Assembly: GCA_003550305.1 (NCBI GenBank)
Contig: QKYT01000100.1
Coordinates: 204,953 to 268,952, forward strand
Source: Glomus cerebriforme
Taxonomy: Eukaryota; Glomeromycota; Glomeromycetes; Glomerales; Glomeraceae
Reading direction: 5' to 3'
DNA length: 64,000 bases
Both the position numbers and the translations under genes were made by a program. The notes under the pieces were generated by a model, which worked only from the letters and a program-made list of their open reading frames with translations, was not told the DNA's origin and searched no databases. Positions 47,049-56,877 of this stretch are shown in pieces; the stretch's first letter is position 1, and each line of letters starts with the position of its first letter.

Positions 47049-49250
47049 TTATATTATAAAAAGAAAGGCATTAAGTATTTGAACTTTGGATACTAAAGAT
47101 AATTTTTGATCACTTATTTTAACATTAAAAAATAATTCTAATACAAGTACTAGGCTTATGAATTGGGCTTGTTTTGTTGGAATAATTACCTCACTAATCA
47201 AAAACATTTTGTAGATTTTATCATATTCTAAATCCATATTATAAATATGAATTGTAGTACCTATAAATAAATCATGTACTAGTTGGTAAATGCATAAGAA
47301 TTTAAAAATCAAAACTAAAGAACCTACTACAAACCCATATTCCATAGTGGCCATTCCAATCCTGTTGCTATATTCCATGATTAATTCATCCAGCATGCCA
47401 GCTTGAAAGTTTGCAAGCTTAACAAGATTTTTGTTGACTGATAAAGATGAGTTTTTATATGGTGGTTTTACCTCACCAAACAAAACTTCATCTTTTGTAT
47501 TCATAAGAAGTATAAAATCAGGTTTCTTATCACGTGCATTTTTCTTGTTTGAACTACAATGACTTTTTGATGAAGAACTTCCACCATTTGCCCTTTTAAA
47601 TCAAATATAAAGGTATTTTTAATGAAAAAAAAATTATATCTACACATGCTTATAAACAAACTTACCAAACCAATTCCAACATTAAATTACAGAAAATTTC
47701 TTTGATTAAATCATGTAAGGTATCATGAACAAATATGTCTTCATTACTCATATTAATTGAGCTTAACAGCAAACTAAAAAAGTGTTAGTATTACATCATC
47801 ATGATGATTTTACAAAAGTACACTTACAAATTTCGTAATATAACTTGAATTTTGCAAAAATTATTTTGGTCCACTTAATCGTTTAACTCTGTGATTCTAG
47901 AGAAATTTGTGACCATTTTTTTTGAATTTTGTCAAGTGGCGTGAAGGAATTTAACAACTAGAATGGATAAAAAATGTCAGTAATGTTGAAATATGATATC
48001 AATCTGTAAATAATATTACTGAAGAATATTCTAGAATTACGCTATTAGCTACAGATGATAAACTTTAAAGTGGTTGTCTTTGGCAAATTGTATTCCAATC
48101 GTCTGATTTGCAAGTGAAATATGATAGTTTTGTCCATTCAATCATCATTATATTTGATAGATATCTATTTTATCACAAGAGAATTATAAATATAACATGA
48201 AGTAGCCATGGAAATTTATAATCTCCAGATGGAATGTGAACTTACAAAATTTTTTGAACATCAGTTTTATAACACAAATATAGATTTACTTTGACCTGTT
48301 GAATTGTTTGTTATTAGAAGTTCTGAAACATATTAGTGAGGTTATAACCTTGCAGAATTCACTGAAAAAACACATAGGTTATTAGTATATCAGTAAATGC
48401 AATTAAGTATTAACCAAATCATATGCTCACATCCTTTTTGGAAGAATCTCTGAAATTGATTTTTTCAATGATATCTTCCCATGAATAACAAATTTTATGA
48501 TATTTTCTGGCATCATAATATTCAGTTTCAATATCTAATGTATATAGGAATTAAATTTACATTTCAAAAAATATTAATAAATGCACAACTAATATTACCT
48601 TCTTCACAGTTAGTGTGATCATGGTTGAAATCAGAAGGCAAGATGGATGGTGGGCTATAATCTTGATTGATTCTTGCATTCGCAAATGTTAATATTATAC
48701 GCTAACATTGCATATCAAACATCAGCAATGACGCAAAAGCAATAGTTAAAATTACGTATTATACTAACTTTACTTGATGGGTAACCATCTGTACTTTTTC
48801 TTTTTCCTGCTATAATTTTATCACTTTCAATTATGTGTTCATTTAATACATTAAATCTTATGTGACAAATTTCCTGTTCCTAAATAATTTAAATTAAGCA
48901 AGTTAAATTAATAGCCTCGCTAGCTCAAGATACAAATACATATACTGACTTCTTTTTCTTTCGTTAAATGTTGTATAATCTGTGTTTCACTTTTTTTATT
49001 TTAAATACGAATGCTATTCCAATAGTTCCTTACTGAGTTAGAATTAATAAGTTCGTTAAAATTTACCAGAAGCTTTCTAGCTTTTATGGACTGTTTATTG
49101 TTTTTAGACTTTATAGATTTTAATGCATTATATAGGATATTTTTCGCTTGTTTCTTTTGAATGAAAGGAAGATCTATCTTTCTAAAGAATTTATTAATGG
49201 TAAAATTTTCATCCAGTATAATTTCTTTTAATAATTCTATATAAGCTGGA
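47049..49250 (-). pseudogene. decayed multi-exon gene with PD-(D/E)XK nuclease-like core
   Basis: From about 49250 downward the minus strand reads ELLKEIILDENFTINKFFRK, KKQAKNILYNALKSIKSKNN, a TAA, then ESDKIIAGKRKSTDGYPSSK, SPPSILPSDFNHDHTNCEED, and YYDARKYHKICYSWEDIIEK, separated by intron-like gaps. The final part (47600-47049) reads KKPDFILLMNTKDEVLFGEV then KPPYKN, LVKLANFQAGMLDELIMEYS, and a tail ending NAFLFII. PDF followed after about 15 residues by GEVK is the PD-(D/E)XK restriction-endonuclease-fold signature. Stops and lost splice sites in 47700-48400 show it is dead. A related gene family is common in Rhizophagus (recalled). Exon limits are approximate. Confidence 0.55.
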
Positions 49251-49851
49251 TAAAAAAATAAATATATTAATATAATGAATCAATTCAATAGCGATAAACA
49301 ATAATTGTGAATTCGATACAAATTATGATGTCTAAAAAAACAATATTAAAAAAAAACATGGATAAGTAAATCCTTAATTAACTTTGAACTGCCAATTTAT
49401 TTTTAACCTAAAATTTTCTTCAGATAATATATGATCATTACAGTATACAGCTGTTTTGCCAACCAAACCAGAGTAACTTTACAGAAACCTCCAATTTTTA
49501 TAAATATGTTAGCCATTATATACCAGCAATAAATAGACAACAGTTGGCTTGTGAAATGGGTGCACTTTTTAGCAAACAAATGGGCTGGCTATAAAAATAC
49601 ACAATGCACTACCAATTCTCTAACTAATAATATAATTTATATTTGCATTTTGAATTCTCTGATCTGCAGGTTAGCGAAAGTCATATAACTGGCACAGTAG
49701 ATGTAGTAAATTATGATAATTTTGGCCAGTACTATTCTATAAATTCAACCAGATCTTTGAACATAATAACTTGACATCCAAGCTGGCATATATTGGTTTG
49801 AAAGAATCACTCTAATTCCATGACAGTTCCATGATACCATCATGACGCTAT
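49251..49851. other. spacer
   Basis: No gene seen. Holds a half-copy (49713-49729, ATGATAATTTTGGCCAG) of the hairpin at 23700-23740. Confidence 0.35.
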
Positions 49852-49854
49852 CAA

Positions 49855-50370
49855 CACTGGTTAAAAACTGATCTATCTTACAGATATCTTATAAATATCA
49901 GGTACAAAATGCAGAAAATCTGCTATACATCAGATACCCAATATATATACTATAGAATTAAAAAATACAATTATTAATTATCTCACTATACAGTGATCAT
50001 AAAAAGATAAAATATAGCTCATTCGATTCGCCTTACTGAGACGTATCGAATGGTACTAATTTCGCATTTTTAGGTGTGATAGATATCAAGATATTGCATT
50101 TTTTGTTTGTTTTTTTANGATTTATCAAATATCTCAGCATCTATTATACCTAGAAATGCGAAATTAGTACATTCGATACGTCTCAGTGAGGCGAATCGAA
50201 TGAGCTATATTTCATCTTTTTATGATCACTGGATAGTGAGATAATTAATAAATTGTATTTTTTAATTCTATAGTATACATATTGGGTATCCGATGTATAG
50301 CAGATTTTTTGCATTTTGGGTATCCAATATTTATAAGATATCTGTAAGATAGATCAGTTTTTGACCAGTG
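49855..50370. mobile_element. long foldback element, copy 2
   Basis: A 516-bp relative of 16461-17018. The left end is CACTGGTTAAAAACTGATCT and the right end, reversed, CACTGGTCAAAAACTGATCT; the arms pair along almost the whole length with a small loop near 50100-50120. The trinucleotide CAA flanks both ends (49852-49854, 50371-50373). A CACTG start with a 3-bp duplication would fit CACTA/EnSpm-type elements; that is inference from the two ends of one copy. Confidence 0.85.
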
Positions 50371-50724
50371 CAAGTTGCTAAACTAGATCCTCGAATTACG
50401 TGTCCTAAAGATAACTAGAATTATAGCATAGTGTCAGCCAAAAATTAAACGTAAATTTACTGCATCACTTAACATAATATTTTTTTACACTATTTTAGCA
50501 TTTTGAAAGGCAACCAAATGGGCCACATTTTCATCATAGAGCCAGCATCCAAATTAACACAGAAGGCTATCATCTCCAATATAAAAGCCAGCTCCCAAAC
50601 AGGCAGAGATAAGTATAAACAAGAAGGTATCAAATTGGTAATGAAAAGGCTGTAGAACATAATCAACGTAAATTATATCAGAAAGAATTTATAATACCGC
50701 AAACACTAATAAAAAAAGTTACAT
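50371..50724. other. spacer
   Basis: Unremarkable sequence between the foldback element and the repeat array; no gene seen. Confidence 0.4.
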
Positions 50725-51055
50725 TCAGGTTATTTAGTCATAGTCATAATTAGATTATTTAATCACATGATCACAAATAATAAATAGAAAATAGAAAAAA
50801 AAATTCAATTTCAAAGGCAAGAAATATAATAAGAAAATAGGTAGGTATAAAAAATCATCACAATTAGGTTATTTAATTATATTATTTAATCATAATTAGA
50901 TTATTAACTTTAGATTATTTAGTCATAATTAGACTATTTAGTTATATTTAGATTATTTAGTCGTATCTAGATTATTTTATTACTAAATAATCTAATCTAA
51001 GCCAATTATGACTAAATAATATAATTATATTATTTAGTTATAATTGGCTATTTAT
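50725..51055. repeat. interspersed repeat array, AGATTATTTAGTCATAATT motif
   Basis: At least ten imperfect copies of (A/T)AGATTATTTAGTCATAATT occur, first in one orientation (to about 50975), then in the other (TAATTATGACTAAATAAT from about 51000), so the array is partly palindromic. It is interrupted around 50770-50850. Confidence 0.6.
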
Positions 51056-51486
51056 TATGATGGGACAGTTAAATATAATAAAATATATTATTATGATAAT
51101 GAGATAGATGATTGGAATATACTATACGAAAATGATGATAGGAAATATTACTTAAATTTAAATTCTGGAAAGATAAGATATAAAGAAATAAGAATATATA
51201 CTTAAAAAAAATCATTAGTATAATCTGCAATTGCTACATTACTAAAGGTGTTAATTACTTTACACTGTATTTCTTTTTTTCAAATCACCTGGAATGGATT
51301 ATATATTATACGCAGTATATATATGATTTAACTACATCTTATATACTATTTATGGAATGCATCATATCTTTGTGAAGAAAATAAATTAATAAATAGTAAT
51401 TAATCTATCATATTGCTTAACATAATACACATATTATAAATTTTAAATTGACATTATACAGACAAATTTTAAAATTATATATAAAA
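51056..51486. other. AT-rich spacer
   Basis: No gene or repeat end recognised. Confidence 0.35.
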
Positions 51487-51714
51487 TTGCTTATCTAAAC
51501 TTTTCTAAAATCCTGCATTTAATTTCACCAAATTTTTACTATAGTTTTATTATAATTTCACAAAGTTTTATCATTTATAATAGGTTTTAATAGGTTTCGT
51601 CTTTCATTAAGTTTTGTTAACTTTTAAATAAATCTTTAATATAGTTTTATCAAATTACTATATTTTATTATTTTGCCTATTTGCTAAACCTTTTAGTTTT
51701 ACCAAGCAATCTTA
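51487..51714. mobile_element. hAT-type MITE, family B copy 3 (degraded)
   Basis: Same block order as 6612-6855 (TCTAAAATCCTGCATTTAAT..., TTTACTATAGTTTTATTATA, ..., CTTTAATATAGTTTTATCAA, ... AAGCAATCTTA), but many G and C positions of the other copies are A or T here and the left end is shortened, so no target duplication can be read. Confidence 0.7.
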
Positions 51715-51909
51715 GTCACGTAAATGTTAGGTAGTTAGTAGTTGAATTATAGGATTAGATATTAGTATAGAAACTTTATGTATTATGGACAAAGTCCTGC
51801 ATTTGTATTTATTTTTACGTATATTAATAAAGCAAGTCTTTATATTTATCACATAATATTAAATAATTCCTTTATGTATAAAAATTATCATCAATCATAT
51901 CAGTTAACA

Positions 51910-52549
51910 AAGTTGACCCATTCAAGCTTGAAGTATTGAAACAGAATATTACTAAGTTTGAGATCAAGAATATTAAGATTAAGGCCAAAAAAGCTGATAT
52001 TGAGGATATGTATATATATTGAACTTTTAAAAGTAATTAAGAAAGAATATACCAGGTATGATTTTGAAAAAGCTAAGTTTAAGGCCAAAATCAAGAAGCT
52101 AGAAAAAATTAGAACAGATACTGTTGCCAAAAATGCTAAACTTAGAGTTAGAGTTGTGAAATTAGAACAAAATATAGATGAACTTAAAAAAGAATTAGAA
52201 TTAAAGAAAAATTGTAAATTTCAGGAGAAATGTATTCTAATTGCTCAAGCATTGCTTGGAGAGAAACCCATAGTTGAATATTGACCATCTTTTATGGGAG
52301 GATTAGAACTTGATGCTTTTTTTTAATATCATTGAATGGCATTAGAAGTGCAAGAGGCATAACACCATCATCATAATACTAGCTGGTATAAAGATGTCAA
52401 AAAACTTAAGGATATTGTCAACTGTGATTGAAAAAAAAAGAACCCTTTGCCAGCTTAATGGAATTTATCTTCTTGAAGTATGGTATGATGAAAATCCAGA
52501 AATCACTATTCCTAAGAAGATATATAAATTTAAAGAGTATACCCTTTAA
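51910..52549 (+). pseudogene. coiled-coil protein remnant with nuclease-like tail
   Basis: About 51910-52010 reads FKLEVLKQNITKFEIKNIKI and AKKADIEDMY; after a frameshift, 52020-52284 reads ELLKVIKKEYTRYDFEKAKF, KAKIKKLEKI, LRVRVVKLEQNIDELKKELE, a clear coiled coil of the type repeated in Rhizophagus proteins. After a gap, 52380-52549 reads WYKDVKKLKDIVNCD, a stop and an indel, then RTLCQLNGIYLLEVWYDENP and ITIPKKIYKFKEYTL. The L-C-x-x-x-G-I-x-L-x-x-V pattern recalls the end of Vsr/PD-(D/E)XK-type nucleases (inference). The two parts may come from one gene or two. Confidence 0.4.
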
Positions 52550-52989
52550 TCTTAATTAATCTTTACGTGGCTTATACAACGACTTAACATCATGTGGATA
52601 GTACTAATTGCATGTGACCTATTTGATAAAATTATGTTTTCAAAAAGGCAATGATTGCTAAATCGATCACCTGAAATTTCGATAATTATATTTGCTCAGT
52701 CACCATGCCCTATTTGTGATGGAAAATATGGGAATTATGGAATATTGTCTTTACTTGCAAGTTCGCGTTCATAGCATAGGCCGATCATGTGAGACTGATC
52801 ACCTGAAAAAATGGTGTATTTATTTTTTTTTCCAGTATTTATTCAATGAAATTACATATATTACTTGTCAATCTTTACATAAGGATAGTGTCTATTGTAA
52901 TTTTAAGGAGTGCGCGTTGATCGATCTTCGTGACTTCGTGATGGCGTAGTTTCCTTTAAAGGTGCATTCCAAATTTGATTCTTAGTCTC
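52550..52989. other. possible further remnant
   Basis: A CPICDGKYGNYGI-like string (about 52700-52740) and, in another frame, SCETDHLKKW and CNFKECALIDLRDFVMA (52780-52949) hint at a Cys-containing protein, but no continuous frame exists. Confidence 0.25.
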
Positions 52990-53210
52990 ACTACAAATCC
53001 TATAAAATAGAGTGAGGCGCTGGTTAGTGGTTCTTTTTATCTGCCTTGTACTGTACAAATAAAGCGAAATTAATAAATATAAATAAATATTACCAGTTAC
53101 CGCTTTATCAAATCATCAATCAAAAACATCATGAAATCATTGGAAATAACTCCGCAAATAAAAATTAATGGTATGCTTGATTATTCGCACTGGCCATTTG
53201 AGATCATCTA
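52990..53210 (+). mobile_element. possible Ty1/copia-type 5' end with gag start
   Basis: TATAAAATAG at 53001-53010, an AATAAA-like signal at about 53060, and an ATG at 53131 opening MKSLEITPQIKINGMLDYSH then WPFEII and a stop. The IKINGMLDYSHWPFEI string fits the LNGxNYxxWxxxI pattern at the start of copia gag proteins. No LTR partner or pol region is visible, so this is a weak call. Confidence 0.25.
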
Positions 53211-53940
53211 ATCAAATCTTTGCTATATTAAATGTCCATGATATATTACTCTTATTGCTATATCGGCATTTTGATCTTCGTCGAGAAAATCTTTGACAAT
53301 TATCACGCGTATAATAGATGCACAGCAAAAGTCTGGCGCAGTATATCAAAAATTTATCTTGTATAAGCATCTTAATGTTTGATGCTGGTGATAGAAAATT
53401 AAGCGTCAAATTTCTAGGCGGATACTTTTCCAGGCCTTTAACATGAATTTTTTATCCCGCGTTGAATTTTCAACGTGTAGATTTTGCTACGGATTTTAAT
53501 CATTGCATTTTTCATTAATCTGTGCGACAATAGATTTTATATAAAATAAGTAAAAAAATTGGTGGCGTTACTAATTGTTTTTTTCGCCCGTAGTATGTAC
53601 AAAAAATTACTTGATATTATACCAAATTCGTCATGCCTGTTCCCGTTGATCCTACTACAACTAAAAACGTTAAAAACGAGACTAATAAAGACAAGAATCC
53701 TTTAATGTCGTCCATTTCTTAATGTTTTCTTGTCTATTCTATTACTTCCTTCTGTATTCTTTGTTTTTCTTTTTATAAATTGCACAATTATTGTGCTCAC
53801 TCCCATTTGGCTCCCGTTTGCAGTCCCGTTTGCTGGGTATAAATCTTTTCCAAATAAATATATAATAAACACGTACTGTCAAAAGCATTTATACTAAGAT
53901 CAATTAACGTCTCTTTAGATTTTTTATTTTATCTCGAGTA
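53211..53940. other. spacer, promoter of the retropepsin-like gene at its end
   Basis: A 29-codon frame at 53633-53722 (MPVPVDPTTTKNVKNETNKD) is isolated. A TATA box TATAAAT lies at 53838-53844, about 100 bases before the ATG at 53941. More G and C than the surrounding repeat DNA. Confidence 0.35.
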
Positions 53941-55015
53941 ATGGGATCTCTTCAGCCAGTTCAAAATCTACCTGAAACGTCTCAAACTCTCTTAAAGTAT
54001 GAGAAAAAGCCTGGTCAAGTGGAAAAATTTCTTGGTAATAAAGCTTTTATTTCTTGAATAGCATAGTGGCAAATACATATAGTAGTGTCTTGATGTTTAT
54101 TTTCTTGATCTATTTATAGCTCGTACGGACAATAACTTCGACTGGCCCTCCTCAATGCCGGAAAATATGAGAAGAAATTGTTTCTTCCGGATCACTGATT
54201 ACCAGTCTGATATTGATGATGTTCAAATTGGGCGCAACATCATATTTTTTTACAACGCACTTGATAAAGGGGAATTTTTAGGACACGAAAATGATTGGGT
54301 GACGGTATACAATCAGGAAATAATAGAATATGGGAAAGAGTATAGCGATGATGAATTGATGCAAATTTTCGAAAAGATGCCTGGTGTCATACAACTTCCT
54401 GTTAACCAAAAAAGTATGCCACGTAGTGAAAAAAGAAAAATGGTAACTACTAGGCGAATTAATAATGGGAATGATTTTAGGTTTGAATATGTACTTGATT
54501 GTAAATTAAAATTAAAGAATTAGTTTTTAAAATTTTGATAAGTTTTAGTACATAAGAATTTATAAAAGCTTGGACCTGGAGAACCTGGACTAGTTGCTCT
54601 ATTTGATTATGACTTTTATGACACTGATAACAACAATAAAAGATATCAATGTGTAATAGATACAGGTGTGCCTTCAACGATCTTTCCATATCAAGTTAAA
54701 AGAACATTTTGGAAAAGAAAAAAGGAATGGAATCAAAAAGAAATAGATGGCTCAGGTTATGGGGAAGGTGCATGTGAATACCATTCATATAAAATGTTTG
54801 AAGTCCGGATCGGTGATGACCAAAATTGATCAAAATGGGTCCAGACGAGGATTGCAATTTGGGAACCAGATCCTGGCAATGAAGTAGAACATGCACTGAT
54901 CGGTAACGATGTTACCGATCAACTTGCGTATGTCCACGAACCTAAAAGTCCATTAAAATTTTTGGACAGTGCTGATGAAGGCAAGCTTACCCATTTTTTG
55001 AGTGGATGTAATTGA
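53941..55015 (+). pseudogene. retropepsin-like aspartic protease gene with one in-frame TGA
   Basis: Three exons fit one frame: 53941-54034, 54120-54490, 54569-55015, 304 codons. Exon 1 begins MGSLQPVQNLPETSQTLLKY; exon 2 holds FDWPSSMPENMRRNCFFRIT and EKMPGVIQLPVNQKSMPRSE; exon 3 holds LGPGEPGLVALFDYDFYDTD, then the aspartic protease motif CVIDTGVPSTIFP and the later ALIGNDVTDQL that fits the second hydrophobic-Gly element of retropepsins. TGA at 54827-54829 replaces what should be a residue in GDDQN-x-SKWVQTR; the frame continues intact to TGA at 55013-55015. With one DTG the enzyme would act as a homodimer, as in retropepsins and Ddi1. Such genes recur in Rhizophagus without integrase or RT (recalled). 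The stop may be inactivating or read through. Confidence 0.6.
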
Positions 55016-55501
55016 ATTCATTAATGAAGATTGTTGTTTGTTTATCATTTTTTTTATTCCAAACTGCTAATCCTCTGAAATATTTGAGCGATGTGAACTT
55101 TTAAATCCAAATGGTATTTTCTTAAATCATGCAATGATAATGTAATCAGAAAGTTGTATTTAGCTTTTTATAAATTATACTTTATTCTTTTTAAGCCTAA
55201 ACATTATGAAAAATTCTAATATATCACAGTTCGATAAGAATTATTAAAGCTTCGGACGAGACATGGGATGGATCTTATAAGTTGTATATTAGGTAAAGTT
55301 GCTATGTAAAATCCAAAATTGTTGCTTATTAAATTGGGTAAAAATAAAATTGTTGTTATATAAAATGGGTAACAATTCTATAATCATTTTTGAGGTTGTT
55401 ACTATAATGGGTAATGATCATATACATTTTTTATAGAGGTAATATATATATATATACGCTTTGTAAAATCACGATAATTAGTTTTTTTTCCTATTCAAAA
55501 G
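55016..55501. other. spacer
   Basis: AT-rich, including a TTGTTA(C/T)-ATAAAATGGGTAA repeat motif (55320-55420, three related occurrences), which may be a small repeat end. No gene. Confidence 0.35.
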
Positions 55502-56520
55502 ATGCAAGCCGAAAGTCCTGAAAATTTTCCTTCTATAGAGTTTTTTTTTACCCAATGATAGTGAATATGATTCTGACGAAGAAATTCTTGATTTACTTGG
55601 GTATGATTTAGTTGAAAAGTTGGATGAGATAAAATGTAAAGCAAAAACGAAATAACAACAGATGATAATGAAATGGAAAAAGTAGATGATGTTATATCAG
55701 AAGAAGAATATGATGATGATACTATAATCTATGATGATGTAAATAATTTATAAAAAAGAAAAAGAAAACGCAGAAAAAAAAATTTTTTACAAACAGAAAT
55801 AGATAAGTTACGAAATAAATTGCATGCTAATAAATATTTTATGGAAGAAATAATACCAAAGTTAGTTCATTGTAAATGTGATAAAGAAATCCATTTAGAT
55901 CGGGATTTTAGAGATAAAAATCTTATAACACATGGCGAATTAAGTAATTGTAAATATAGTGGGGAAGGACAACAAAGTATTAAAGTTTTTTTCAAATCTA
56001 AAAAAAGTAGAAATGAAGACGAAAATATAATTGTTAAAAAAGTTGCATGTAAAGGATTATATGAAGAAAAGTATCAAGAATATGTACTTAATAGTCCTGC
56101 TGAATTTGGAGGATCAATTAGACCTGACATAGTTGCAAAAGAATATCCAAAATTTATCATAAGTTGGCTAGATTTCATTACATTTAACAGTAAAATGTAT
56201 GAAACTAATTTATGAATTTTTAATTGGAGAGCCACCATAAGATTAGCTATCAATTTCAACATTATGTACTTGGCATCAAGATGTTTTAGAATTACATGTT
56301 AATGCTCAAATTTACCAAGTTGCAAATGCTCTAGCATTCGGAATTATGGTTGATGAATCAATATGAGGTGAAATAAAAAATTTTGTTATGTGTTATCAAT
56401 TCTGGAATCAGAAAAATCAGATGCCAACTGTAGTTATGTATGTGATACTGTCATTAAAAATATTGAACAAGATGGATCTAATATTGCATTAACACTTTTT
56501 AAACAGTTTATTGAATAATT
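55502..56520 (+). pseudogene. hAT-like transposase remnant
   Basis: Starts MQAESPENFPSIEFF, then frame changes to LPNDSEYDSDEEILDLLGYD and a long acidic stretch, a Lys/Arg run, and the frame 55820-56215 with a Cys/His cluster LVHCKCDKEIHLDRDF ... THGELSNCKYSGEGQQSI that could bind zinc, followed by VACKGLYEEKYQEYVLNSPA. Further frames carry ELHVNAQIYQVANALAFGIM then VDESI and NFVMCYQFWNQKNQMPTVVM. The FGIMVDES string resembles the RNase H-fold core of hAT transposases (IxxDEST). Several stops and shifts break the gene. No terminal repeats matching the MITEs were found around it. Confidence 0.45.
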
Positions 56521-56877
56521 TATAATAAAATAATAAAATAAATTCTAAATATAAATTTTATATATACTGTAGTTTTGATTTAATTAGTTGACCGCACACC
56601 CCAATATCACATGGTGGTTATGAAATACCTCATCAGTGTCGTGTAAAAAATTTTTATTAATATATGCAAAAGTTTTGGACTTAGCCCGTACATGACATCT
56701 ATACTAATATACATGATTACTCCCATTTTTTGAAATACCCTGAACCCATTGTTTTTTTATTACTCAACATCCACCCTATCCTTCAATAATCCAACAATAA
56801 CCTCCATCACCAATCATTATATTATTATATATGACTCAAAAAAATTTCTTATTTTTTTTTGTAACAAACTTTCTCTT
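56521..56877. other. spacer
   Basis: Between the hAT-like remnant and the tail of the Crinkler-like relic. No gene seen. Confidence 0.4.

Noticed and set aside
50725..51055. CRISPR-like array
   Set aside because: Repeats are degenerate, change orientation, and have no regular spacers; the context is a fungal nuclear genome.
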